From assembly GCA_964427825.1 (NCBI GenBank), contig CAYRUU010000007.1, positions 1 through 32,554 of the forward strand: a stretch of 32,554 bases of DNA, read 5' to 3'. Shown piece after piece: positions 1-6,812 of this stretch. The stretch comes from GCA-2747515 sp964427825 (GTDB taxonomy: Bacteria > Patescibacteriota > Minisyncoccia > Moranbacterales > GCA-2747515). The position numbers and the translations under genes are program-made. How positions within the stretch are numbered: position 1 is the stretch's first letter; each line of letters starts with the position of its first letter. A model generated the notes under the pieces. The model worked only from the letters and a program-made list of their open reading frames with translations, was not told the origin of the DNA and ran no database searches.

Positions 1-55
1 CTCTTATCAAGATCGCAAATGGTTGCGGTTTTGTGGGAGAAGCGTTCTTTGATAA
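1..55 (+). repeat. leader repeat, copy 1 (hairpin + conserved tail)
   Basis: These 55 bases are identical to 1939-1993; because the window starts here the repeat may extend further upstream. Bases 12-18 (ATCGCAA) pair with 23-29 (TTGCGGT, one G-T wobble) around the loop ATGG. A conserved unpaired tail follows, TTTGTGGGAGA then GTTCTTT. It lies in the 5' region of the small gene starting at 113. A third, diverged copy is at 1021-1073. All three copies point the same way and each precedes one short gene, so a transcribed 5' leader is the simplest reading. No known riboswitch family is recognised. Confidence 0.7.
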
Positions 56-112
56 TAGTGTTTTCTCAAGGACTCTTTTGCAGAGGAATAGAAAACCAAG
101 GGAGGGGATGAA

Positions 113-412
113 ATGAGTAGGATGAGTGTGCGGGTGGGGGAATTGGCAAAGGGGAAAAAGGATGGTGACCTCATCCTAACCGGACGAGGAAAGGTGATCA
201 TCGTCCCAGGAGCAGTGTCTATTGTGGGCGAAAGCCCTTGGTATTGGGAGGTGATAATTGAAATTGTCAGAGAGGCAGAAAAAGTGCGATTTGGTAAAAT
301 TGCACAGGTGATCAAAAAACAGTCTCCTGAGGATGAGGAGGCTGATATTTTTTTCAATAAACGCCGGGCTGCCCGCAAGGGACCGGTAAAAATATCAGAT
401 CCGTGGAAAAAC
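113..412 (+). CDS. hypothetical protein, 3' end lost in gap
   Basis: An ATG at 113 is preceded by a strong Shine-Dalgarno stretch (GGGAGGGG, 100-107) and lies about 60 nt downstream of leader copy 1. One hundred codons are readable before the 10-N gap; reading on through the Ns is meaningless because the gap size is probably a placeholder. The visible part is a small soluble protein: a basic N-terminal third with GELAKGKKDGD, a beta-rich hydrophobic middle (KVIIVPGAVSIVG), and a charged amphipathic segment from about residue 45 to 85. No signal peptide, membrane segment or family motif is recognised. An upstream minimal frame ATG-AAA-TGA (108-116) overlaps the start codon. Function unknown. 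Confidence 0.55.
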
Positions 413-422
413 NNNNNNNNNN
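413..422. other. assembly gap (10 N)
   Basis: Ten Ns, probably a scaffolding placeholder of unknown true length. The gene to the left (from 113) and the IMPDH-like gene to the right are in different frames and unrelated in sequence, so at least one gene junction may be hidden here. Confidence 0.95.
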
Positions 423-1010
423 CTTGGCATAATCCACAGGAACATGTCCATAGAAAGGCAAGCTCAAGAAGTTGACAAGGTCAAAAGGTCTGAGCACGGC
501 ATAATCGTAGACCCCATCTTTCTCGCCCCCGATAAATCTGTGGAAGACGCCTTGGCAGTCATAGAAGAAATCAGGGCCCAGGGTCATGATATGGCTTTCA
601 TTCGAACCGCGGATGGGCAGGACACCTTCTTCCATGATATTGGGAGATGGAGATCTGAAGTGGAAGAGGAAAGGGATTTGATGATAAAATCCTGGATTGA
701 AAAACTTGAGGTTGCTGGCAATCCGAAGACATGGGAGGGCGTACAGCAGGCCATCGGAGTCGTCCCCGATGAGTATGTCGGATTTCAAAGGATGGGCACT
801 CAATCATGGCATGCAAGGCATGAATGTATAGCGCTTTGCCTTTCCCGTGGTCGTGTTGTCTATACCATCTCGTATAGCAACAAAGGAATGGACCCCACGA
901 TGGACCCACGCCTCGTTAAGGAGTGGGAAAAATTTTGGGAAAGCTGCAATAAATTCGCAGCAAACTATTATAGTCACAGGCGGGTCGCTGGACATGTCTT
1001 AAGTGACTAA
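423..1010 (+). CDS. chimeric protein: IMP dehydrogenase fragment fused to unknown C-terminal region (5' partial)
   Basis: The frame is open from the gap edge to the stop at 1008-1010 (195 residues visible). The first residues, LGIIHRNMSIERQ, and the following EVDKVKRSEHGIIVDP match the stretch of IMP dehydrogenase (GuaB) where the barrel's 'IH+N(M/L)SIE' segment leads into the CBS pair; APDKSVEDAL is the start of the first CBS domain. After about residue 55 the resemblance ends. The rest (rich in Trp, Glu and Arg, no membrane segment) is not IMPDH: no second CBS repeat, no catalytic Cys loop, no flap. The internal ATG at 444 could be a start, but the IMPDH match continues upstream of it, so the gene most likely begins in the gap. 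It is followed within about 10 nt by leader copy 2. Activity as IMPDH is excluded by what is visible; the true role is unknown. Confidence 0.6.
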   Translation, partial: LGIIHRNMSIERQAQEVDKVKRSEHGIIVDPIFLAPDKSVEDALAVIEEIRAQGHDMAFIRTADGQDTFFHDIGRWRSEVEEERDLMIKSWIEKLEVAGNPKTWEGVQQAIGVVPDEYVGFQRMGTQSWHARHECIALCLSRGRVVYTISYSNKGMDPTMDPRLVKEWEKFWESCNKFAANYYSHRRVAGHVLSD

Positions 1011-1020
1011 TAATAAGGTC

Positions 1021-1073
1021 GTTCAAAACCGCAACGCAGGGTTGTGGTTTTGTGGGGGATTGTTCTTTTCAAC
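1021..1073 (+). repeat. leader repeat, copy 2 (diverged)
   Basis: A diverged version of the leader at 1-55. AACCGCAAC (1027-1035) pairs with GTTGTGGTT (1041-1049, one G-T wobble) around a 5-nt loop, followed by the same tail, TTTTGTGGGGGATTGTTCTTTT. The stem is longer than in copies 1 and 3 although its bases have changed, so pairing is conserved while sequence drifts. It sits directly before the Shine-Dalgarno and ATG of the gene at 1093. Confidence 0.65.
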
Positions 1074-1092
1074 TGAAAAAAGGGGTAAAAAA

Positions 1093-1704
1093 ATGAAGAG
1101 TGCTATGTTGACAATAGAAAGTAGCAAGGAAGTAACAAGATGGGAAATAAAGTCAAACGGCTTCCATAAGTTGTTACTTATGGTCCCAGAAAAAATGAAG
1201 AAACGGCAGTACAGTGAATTGTGCTCGGCGGTCGGAAAGCTCAACTGGTTTTTTGAGCTATTGTGCTCTCATGAAAGAGAGAATGTCTTACAGGAGTTGC
1301 AAGACATTGCGTGCGATGATATTGCATGTCTCCATCATCAATTGATGATGGTTTACTATCGTGCTCGCGAGCGAACCCCGTGGAAACCACGAGAGGACAC
1401 GAGCTATGACGTGTCCTTGGCTATTTGTTCATCTCCTCAAACCGGGGAGTACCAAATTGAATCATTGGATATATTTGGTACAATGAACAACCCAGAAGTA
1501 GTCGGATTGACGGTGGTCTCTCTTCCGCCCAAGAAAGGAGAGTTTGCACGAATCCGTATTTATGGGTATGTCCCGCGGGACATCGTTAACACCCACAATG
1601 TCCCCTTTATGTACGACAAGAAAGTGTTGTACAAAAAGGGGTGGTATGATTTCATAGCAATCCAGAAAGAAAGGCAGGACTGGAGTGGATGGTTCAATGA
1701 TTGA
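1093..1704 (+). CDS. hypothetical protein behind leader copy 2
   Basis: 203 residues. The ATG at 1093 is chosen over an in-frame start at 1003 because AGGGG (1082-1086) lies at correct spacing and because the earlier start would translate through the leader hairpin. It appears soluble, with no signal peptide or membrane segment: a helical, Cys-containing middle (about residues 35-95) and a beta-rich C-terminal part. The C-terminal part shares a pattern with the next gene (2022-2243): VPRDIVNTHNVPFMY here against VPRKIVHTRIINTQFMY there, with similar residues before it (VVGLTVVSLPPKKGE against VVLVKWDRLSEKES). The two genes therefore probably share a small domain. No named family is recognised. 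Confidence 0.65.
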   Translation: MKSAMLTIESSKEVTRWEIKSNGFHKLLLMVPEKMKKRQYSELCSAVGKLNWFFELLCSHERENVLQELQDIACDDIACLHHQLMMVYYRARERTPWKPREDTSYDVSLAICSSPQTGEYQIESLDIFGTMNNPEVVGLTVVSLPPKKGEFARIRIYGYVPRDIVNTHNVPFMYDKKVLYKKGWYDFIAIQKERQDWSGWFND

Positions 1705-1737
1705 TTGATTCAGAAAAAATTATCCCAGCATCGGCCA

Positions 1738-1961
1738 CACTAGGTTCCTGAAATAAAGCGCCTAGTGAAAGCTCTTTTGCCGAAGGAGGGAATATCCGGT
1801 AAAAGTTGCAGAAAAATCCGTCTGCGGAAAAGAAGGTGGGGTTTTATCAGATTCCTAGTTTAAAAATCGATGCCAGTCCGAGTAAAGGCATGAACCTCGG
1901 AATGTTCAAAAAGGGCAAGCACAGTTCAACGCTTGCCCCTCTTATCAAGATCGCAAATGGT
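1738..1961 (+). ncRNA. candidate structured RNA / long 5' leader
   Basis: The 317 bases between genes (1705-2021) contain no convincing coding sequence but a run of pairings: 1738-1744 with 1761-1767 (CACTAGG/CCTAGTG); 1775-1782 with 1797-1804 (TTTTGCCG/CGGTAAAA, one wobble), whose loop carries AAGGAGGG; 1806-1811 with 1822-1827; a possible H-type pseudoknot with 1870-1874/1887-1891 (ATGCC/GGCAT) crossed by 1877-1882/1896-1901 (TCCGAG/CTCGGA); a perfect 8-bp hairpin 1913-1920/1931-1938; and finally the leader-repeat hairpin. The density of helices suggests a structured transcript feeding into the gene at 2022. It does not match tmRNA, RNase P or a riboswitch I know. Single-sequence folding by eye is weak evidence. 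Confidence 0.35.
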
Positions 1962-1993
1962 TGCGGTTTTGTGGGAGAAGCGTTCTTTGATAA
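1939..1993 (+). repeat. leader repeat, copy 3
   Basis: Identical over all 55 bases to 1-55, including the CGCAA/TTGCG hairpin and the GTGGGAGA...GTTCTTT tail. It follows immediately after the perfect hairpin at 1913-1938 and precedes the strong Shine-Dalgarno and ATG of the 73-residue gene at 2022. Exact identity across about 1.9 kb implies recent duplication, gene conversion or strong constraint. Confidence 0.75.
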
Positions 1994-2021
1994 AAAAATA
2001 AACTCCAGAGGAGAAAATGAG

Positions 2022-2243
2022 ATGAAAAAGCACAATAAAGTTGTTCTTGTGAAGTGGGATCGGCTTTCTGAAAAGGAAAGCTGGAGAGGAGAAGTGGTTT
2101 CCGGGGATGTTCCTCGGAAGATCGTTCATACAAGAATCATCAACACACAATTCATGTATCCGTCATACACTGTCGCACAGCATGAAGCACTTTCCGCAAA
2201 GATCTTTTGTTGTGGTGTACTTGTGAAAGTGCAACACGTATAA
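2022..2243 (+). CDS. small hypothetical protein behind leader copy 3
   Basis: 73 residues. The ATG at 2022 is chosen because AGAGGAGA (2007-2014) is a good ribosome-binding site; an open frame runs back to 1806, but that part would translate the hairpins and the leader repeat. The protein is a compact beta-rich domain with the pattern VPR-x-IV-x-T, FMY shared with the C-terminus of the preceding gene, and a Cys pair near the end (FCCG). It has no signal peptide or membrane segment. An ATG-AGA-TGA minimal frame (2017-2025) overlaps the start. A rho-independent terminator follows 10 nt after the stop. Function unknown. Confidence 0.6.
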   Translation: MKKHNKVVLVKWDRLSEKESWRGEVVSGDVPRKIVHTRIINTQFMYPSYTVAQHEALSAKIFCCGVLVKVQHV

Positions 2244-2252
2244 GATATGACT

Positions 2253-2278
2253 CTCTCCTTTTTGTGGAGAGGTTTTTT
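2253..2278 (+). terminator. rho-independent terminator
   Basis: CTCTCC (2253-2258) pairs with GGAGAG (2266-2271), followed by G and six Ts. It ends the + strand accessory block, 10 nt after the stop at 2243. Confidence 0.85.
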
Positions 2279-2327
2279 GTGCGGCGGTGTGTAGTGAGTA
2301 TATGATGTATCGGCAGATGTTGCAACC

Positions 2328-2356
2328 AAAAAAGAGAGTGTTCGCACTCTCTTTTT
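2328..2356. terminator. bidirectional terminator
   Basis: A 12-bp perfect stem, AAAAAGAGAGTG (2329-2340) with CACTCTCTTTTT (2345-2356), closed by a TTCG tetraloop. The A and T flanks make it work in both directions; it lies about 40 nt after the stop of the - strand PilB gene and backs up the + strand terminator. Confidence 0.85.
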
Positions 2357-2393
2357 AGTTTTGTCATAGTGTCTCGCGGCATGGGTTGCGTCG

Positions 2394-5300
2394 CTATAGC
2401 ATCGTCACGCGGCGGGCTTCTTCCAGCGTGGTGGTGCCTTCCAATACCTTGAGAATGGCATCTTGTTCCATGGTAAGCATGCCGGATTCTACAGCTTTCT
2501 TTTTGATCTCACCGATGAGTGCGCCGCGGCTGATGAGTTCGCGCTGCGTGTCGTCCATGATGAACACCTCCGATACTACCGTACGTCCCTTGTAGCCGAT
2601 GCCGTTGCATGTGGGGCAGCCAACGGGGGCAAACAGTTTTTCGGTTTGCGGGCGCGGCACGGTGACGAGTGGTGAGATGTCGGCAAGTGTTTTGTCAATC
2701 AGGGTTTTTTCTGCTTCCGTTGGGTCTTGCTCTTTTTTGCAGGTGCAGAGGGTGCGCACAAGTCGCTGTGCAATAAAGCCGTTGACGGCGGTGGTGAGGT
2801 CGTCGGGTCCGACGCCGAGGCGCAAGAGGCGTTGCACGGCGCCGACGGCGTCGTTGGTGTGGAGGGAGGAGAGGAGAAGGTGTCCGGTGAGTGCGGCGTT
2901 GACAGCGGTTTGTGCGGTTTCTTCGTCGCGAATCTCACCCACGAGCATGACATCGGGATCCTGACGGAGCAGTGAGCGCAGTGCCGATGCAAACGTATAG
3001 TTCGCCTTCTTGTCAATCTGTGTCTGCAGGATGCCGTCCAGCTGGTATTCAATCGGGTCTTCAATGGTGATAATCTTGATGTCGGGGCTTTGGATGGCAC
3101 GTAAGATGCTGTAGAGCGTGGTGGTTTTACCGGATCCGGTGGGACCGGTGTTCAAGACAACGCCGTACGGCTTGGTGACTTGCGACATGATGCGTTCCAG
3201 ATTGTAGTCGCGGATGCCGATGGTGTTGATGTCAATGTTGACGGTTTCTTTGTTGAGCAGGCGCAATACGACCGTCTCGCCGTAGCCGCCGACAATGATG
3301 GACACGCGCACATCCACGTGGTTTTCTGTCATGTCTTCTTTCTCATACATGATGCGGAACCGACTGTCCGACACACCTTGGCGGATCGTGGTGGGGATGT
3401 TGCTGACCACCTTGATCTTGCTGAGCAATAAGGGGTAGCTGAGCAGTGGGAAGTTGGCAATGGACTGCAACACGCCGTCCATGCGCATGCGTACGTCCAC
3501 ATACTTCTCTTGCGGTTCAATATGGATGTCGCTGGAGCGCAACGCTTGCCCATAGGAAAGGATAGCGGGGAGCACGTCGCTATCACTCGCAGCGTTGATG
3601 AGGGCATCCATGGCAGCGAAATCTTGGGTATTGTCGGCGGCGCGTTTTTGGATCTCTTGCGAGACGAAAATACCGCGCGACAGCGATTGCGACATGAGGT
3701 CTTCATACAATTGTACGATGAGTTCGCTTTCCGTGGTGACGCGCATCACTTCTTCAATCGTCGTGACGCCGTTGAGTGCCTTAATGACGCCGTCCTGCGT
3801 CATGGTGACGAGCCCGTCTTCAAGGGCCGCCTTCATAATTTCCGTTTCGCTGTCCATGTTCATCACCATTTGTTCAATCTGTGGTGTCATGGTGAACACC
3901 TCAAAGATGCCAACGCGACCCTTGTAGCCGGTGTTGTTGCATTGATCGCAGCCGACGGCGCGGTAGATGGTGGTGATGTTTTTGGGAACTTCCAGCTTTG
4001 CTTTCGGCGAAATCAGCGCGAGCATTTTCATAAAAATCTCCGTGGTCTCCTGTGCTGGTTCGTATTGCTCTTTGCAGTGGGTGCACAGTGTGCGCACGAG
4101 TCGTTGTGCCATGAAGATGTTTGTGGAGGAGGGGATGAGTGTTGGCTTGACGCCAAGTTCCATGAGACGGGGAATGGTGGCAATGGCGTTGTTGGTGTGG
4201 AGTGTGGAGAGGACCAAGTGACCAGTCAGTGCAGCATTGACTGCTACATCGGCTGTTTCATCGTCGCGAATCTCACCCACCAAGATCACATCAGGGTCTT
4301 GACGCACAATGGCGCGCAAACCGCGCGCAAACGTATAGCCACGTTCTTTAGACACCTGCGTCTGTGAAATGCCCTCAATTTGGTATTCAATCGGATCTTC
4401 AATGGTGATGATCTTTGTTTCTTCCGTCTTGATGTGGTTGATGAGGGTGTAGAGCGTGGTGGTTTTGCCGGATCCGGTGGGACCGGTGGTGAGGATCATG
4501 CCGGCGTTTTTGACCATATTTTTTTGGACATCTTCAAACGCCTTACCCATCAATCCGAGACCGTTGAGCCCCACAAGCACGCTGTCGCTGCGCAACAGAC
4601 GCATCACCACACCTTCGGAGTCTTTGCCTGGGATGGTGGACACACGCACGTCCACATGCGCGTCATCCACGTCAAAAAAGAAATGTCCGTCCTGCGCCTC
4701 ATCGCGGATGTTGATTTTCATCTTGCCCATGAGCTTGATGCGGTTGACGATAAGGCGGTAGGCGTTGTCGGGGATGGAGATGATGTTTTGCAACACGCCG
4801 TCAATGCGGTAGCGCATGTTGATGATGTCGCGCTGTGGTTCCAGGTGAATATCGCTGGCGCTGAGTTTAATAGCGCCGGAAAAAATGATGTTGAGGATTT
4901 CCGTTGTCGGTAAGGCGTCAATATTGTCTTTGAGTTTGAGGAGTTTGCCCAAACCGTCTTCAAATTCCTCTAAGTCTTTGCCACTGAGCTTCACACGCAT
5001 TGTGTCAATAGCGTCAATGAAATAGGCGTTTTTGTATTGACGCAGCAGTTTGGCAAACGAGTCTTCGGAAATGACAAAGAGTTCCACATCCCACCCCTTG
5101 ACTTTGCGCAGGTTTTCAATAAATTCTGGCAGGCGCGAGTTCATGGGGTCCATGGTGCCGATTTTGAGAAATTTGCCAGCACTGTGAAAGACGACGACGC
5201 CAAAATCTTTTGCCGTTTGCTCGGGGATGATGGACACGTCATCGGTGGAAATCGGCGTGATGTTCAAGTCAATGTAGGGAAGACCGAGTTTTTTGGCAAG

Positions 5301-5411
5301 ATAGGACGCATACTCTTCTTGATTTTTTGCACGCAATTGTTGCAACGTGCGCGTTGTTTCGCGTTCGCGCGGGGCTAGTGTAGGGTGTGTATTTTTTTGA
5401 ACAATGACCAT
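2394..5411 (-). CDS. pilB: tandem double PilB/GspE-type secretion ATPase
   Basis: 1005 residues, about twice the usual single-ATPase length (roughly 560-600). Residues 30-125 resemble the MshEN/GspE N-terminal domain. Two complete ATPase modules follow. Module 1: SASDIHLEPQ near 184, Walker A GPTGSGKTT 310-318, Asp box ITIEDPIEYQ, Walker B VILVGEIRD near 375, His box LSTLHTN, zinc cysteines C443, C446, C488, C491. Module 2: SSDIHIEPQ near 626, Walker A 756-764, Walker B VMLVGEIRD near 821, LSSLHTN, cysteines C889, C891, C932, C935; its first pair is CxC rather than CxxC. Both modules keep all nucleotide-binding motifs. Such enzymes form cytoplasmic hexamers that power pilin polymerisation. 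The start has no Shine-Dalgarno; a weak TATGAT box lies at 5440-5435. It follows the DHH-like gene by 73 nt on the same strand and may be co-transcribed with it. Confidence 0.92.
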   Translation of the reverse strand: MVIVQKNTHPTLAPRERETTRTLQQLRAKNQEEYASYLAKKLGLPYIDLNITPISTDDVSIIPEQTAKDFGVVVFHSAGKFLKIGTMDPMNSRLPEFIENLRKVKGWDVELFVISEDSFAKLLRQYKNAYFIDAIDTMRVKLSGKDLEEFEDGLGKLLKLKDNIDALPTTEILNIIFSGAIKLSASDIHLEPQRDIINMRYRIDGVLQNIISIPDNAYRLIVNRIKLMGKMKINIRDEAQDGHFFFDVDDAHVDVRVSTIPGKDSEGVVMRLLRSDSVLVGLNGLGLMGKAFEDVQKNMVKNAGMILTTGPTGSGKTTTLYTLINHIKTEETKIITIEDPIEYQIEGISQTQVSKERGYTFARGLRAIVRQDPDVILVGEIRDDETADVAVNAALTGHLVLSTLHTNNAIATIPRLMELGVKPTLIPSSTNIFMAQRLVRTLCTHCKEQYEPAQETTEIFMKMLALISPKAKLEVPKNITTIYRAVGCDQCNNTGYKGRVGIFEVFTMTPQIEQMVMNMDSETEIMKAALEDGLVTMTQDGVIKALNGVTTIEEVMRVTTESELIVQLYEDLMSQSLSRGIFVSQEIQKRAADNTQDFAAMDALINAASDSDVLPAILSYGQALRSSDIHIEPQEKYVDVRMRMDGVLQSIANFPLLSYPLLLSKIKVVSNIPTTIRQGVSDSRFRIMYEKEDMTENHVDVRVSIIVGGYGETVVLRLLNKETVNIDINTIGIRDYNLERIMSQVTKPYGVVLNTGPTGSGKTTTLYSILRAIQSPDIKIITIEDPIEYQLDGILQTQIDKKANYTFASALRSLLRQDPDVMLVGEIRDEETAQTAVNAALTGHLLLSSLHTNDAVGAVQRLLRLGVGPDDLTTAVNGFIAQRLVRTLCTCKKEQDPTEAEKTLIDKTLADISPLVTVPRPQTEKLFAPVGCPTCNGIGYKGRTVVSEVFIMDDTQRELISRGALIGEIKKKAVESGMLTMEQDAILKVLEGTTTLEEARRVTML

Positions 5412-5484
5412 AGGGGTAATATGATTTTTCTTTTATCATATCAGCAGTTCCCATAAAAAGAAAGCGTGTGTTGCGAGACGTGCA

Positions 5485-6645
5485 CTACGCCGTGCCCAAA
5501 ATTTTCAAGTATTCCGCAAATGTTCTGCACATTTCGTCTTCCGCGTCGTCGCGTGTTTTTGCTGTTAGGGTGATTTCATAGGAGTACGTGTCCAAAGCGG
5601 TGATGGTGGGCAGGGTGTCGTCAAGGCGCAAGTTGGCATTTTTGGTGTCAACTAAGGCGATGAATGTGTGATCCTCTTTTTCATAGAGCAAGACAAAGAT
5701 TTTGCCGACGGGATAGTTCTCACTCATCTTTTCCACGATGGCATGGATGTGGTGCTTGTGCGCACTCACGCGCACGATATCGCTGTGGGTGAGTGTGGAG
5801 ATGATAATTTTCGGGTGGCACTTTGCCGGCGCGAGGTTCTTCATGGCGCGCCCCCACAATTGTAGTAGGGAAAACGTTTGATTGCGATAGAGGTGCTGGA
5901 TGATGGTCTGCTGATCGGCGCCGAGCTCAATAAGTGTGCTGGAAAGCGTGAGAGCGTGTGGTGTGGTGTTGTGGTTTTGGAAGCTATTGGTGGCGCTGAT
6001 GATGCCGGTGAGCAAGCACTGTGCAATGGGGCGTGCAAGTTTTTTGTCGGCAAGCGTCAAGAGGATGTCGCCAACAATCTCTGCCACGGATGACGCGACG
6101 GGTGAGATGATATTGACCTGTCCAAATTGTTCGTTGTTGCTACTATTGTCAATATTGACAATGGGAATTTCATAAAAAATGTCTGGCACTTCTTCGTAGA
6201 GTATGCCCATTGCCTCCTTATCCGATGCACCGAGCGTGATGAGGAGGTCATAGGGGAATTGCGCCGGCATGAAAGAGAAGTCGCGCGAATCAATCATGCC
6301 TTTTTCCGGTGTGATGCGAATGAGAAAAGCGTCGTCGGCCTGTTCGGTGTGGACATCCAAGATTTTATTGTGCGCCGTCTTGAACGACAAGATTAAATCG
6401 CGCGTGCCGGAGATGGAGTGGCGGATGGTGGTGTGGTGCGGAGCGGAGAGGAAGTGCAAGCGAGCTGTTTCTTCATAGGGATCAGCAAACGCGATGGTGG
6501 TGCGAATGGAGCGCACGTCGCAGTGGTGCGCAATGGCAAGTGCGGTGCAGTATACGTCGGCGTTGGGACGCGTCGGCAGTAAAAGGAGTACATGCGTACT
6601 CTTGTTGATGAGTTTGTCCAATTGATGCGCGCTGGATGATGCCAT
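5485..6645 (-). CDS. DHH-family protein with lost catalytic motifs
   Basis: 386 residues with the layout of a DHH/DHHA1 phosphoesterase (NrnA/RecJ-like): a Rossmann-like N-terminal half and a C-terminal DHHA1-like half from about residue 250. The family metal-binding motifs are recognisable only as remnants. Motif I is PTRPNADVYCTALA (24-37) instead of the H-x-NPD-x-D pattern; motif II is LGASD (138-142); the DHH signature position reads NIDNSSNN (164-171) with no His-His; motif IV is GIISATNSF (214-222) without the Asp. The SSVAEI helix after the signature is preserved. A nuclease or phosphatase role is therefore unlikely; nucleotide binding or a structural role is possible. A promoter TTGACA-17-TACTCT lies upstream. 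It precedes the double PilB gene on the same strand. Confidence 0.65.
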   Translation of the reverse strand: MASSSAHQLDKLINKSTHVLLLLPTRPNADVYCTALAIAHHCDVRSIRTTIAFADPYEETARLHFLSAPHHTTIRHSISGTRDLILSFKTAHNKILDVHTEQADDAFLIRITPEKGMIDSRDFSFMPAQFPYDLLITLGASDKEAMGILYEEVPDIFYEIPIVNIDNSSNNEQFGQVNIISPVASSVAEIVGDILLTLADKKLARPIAQCLLTGIISATNSFQNHNTTPHALTLSSTLIELGADQQTIIQHLYRNQTFSLLQLWGRAMKNLAPAKCHPKIIISTLTHSDIVRVSAHKHHIHAIVEKMSENYPVGKIFVLLYEKEDHTFIALVDTKNANLRLDDTLPTITALDTYSYEITLTAKTRDDAEDEMCRTFAEYLKILGTA

Positions 6646-6677
6646 GCCGTGTACGAAGTTTAGGGGGTAAGTAGTTC

Positions 6678-6706
6678 AGAGTATCAAGGGCGCTGCGCTT
6701 TGTCAA
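6678..6706 (-). promoter_or_regulatory. promoter of DHH-like gene, overlapped by inverted repeat
   Basis: On the - strand: TTGACA (6706-6701), 17-nt spacer, TACTCT (6683-6678), 32 nt before the start codon. An inverted repeat AAGGGCG (6686-6692) / CGCCCTT (6708-6714) brackets the -35 and spacer and could be an operator. Confidence 0.55.
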
Positions 6707-6775
6707 ACGCCCTTTTGTATACCTGTGCGCGGGGTGGGACGCTGTTGTCCGTGAGGGGGTTTTCGTTGGGAAGCC

Positions 6776-6804
6776 TTGAAGAAAAAAGCAATCTAACGTA
6801 TTGT
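6776..6804 (+). promoter_or_regulatory. promoter of tsaE (leaderless type)
   Basis: TTGAAG (6776-6781), 17-nt spacer, TATTGT (6799-6804). The ATG at 6813 follows after only 8 nt, so transcription would begin at or next to the start codon. Confidence 0.6.
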
Positions 6805-6812
6805 ACAAGAAT

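Noticed and set aside
113..475. Protein continuing through the 10-N gap to 475
   Set aside because: The extension is an artefact of reading through Ns; the right side belongs to the IMPDH-like frame.
1003..1092. Start of the second leader-linked gene at 1003
   Set aside because: This part lies over the leader hairpin; AGGGG and ATG 1093 form a better start.
1..1993. Integron cassette array with attC sites
   Set aside because: Direct repeats separated by single genes look cassette-like, but no GTTRRRY/RYYYAAC core pair fits the repeat and no integrase gene is in the window.
1806..2021. Open frame extending the 73-aa gene upstream to 1806
   Set aside because: It would translate several hairpins and the leader repeat, and the strong ribosome site sits directly before 2022.
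1705..2021. tmRNA or RNase P RNA
   Set aside because: The pseudoknot-like pairing is suggestive, but there is no tRNA-like end, tag sequence or conserved RNase P core.
3510..4913. Long + strand frames opposite pilB
   Set aside because: They are shadows of the highly conserved ATPase coding sequence on the other strand.
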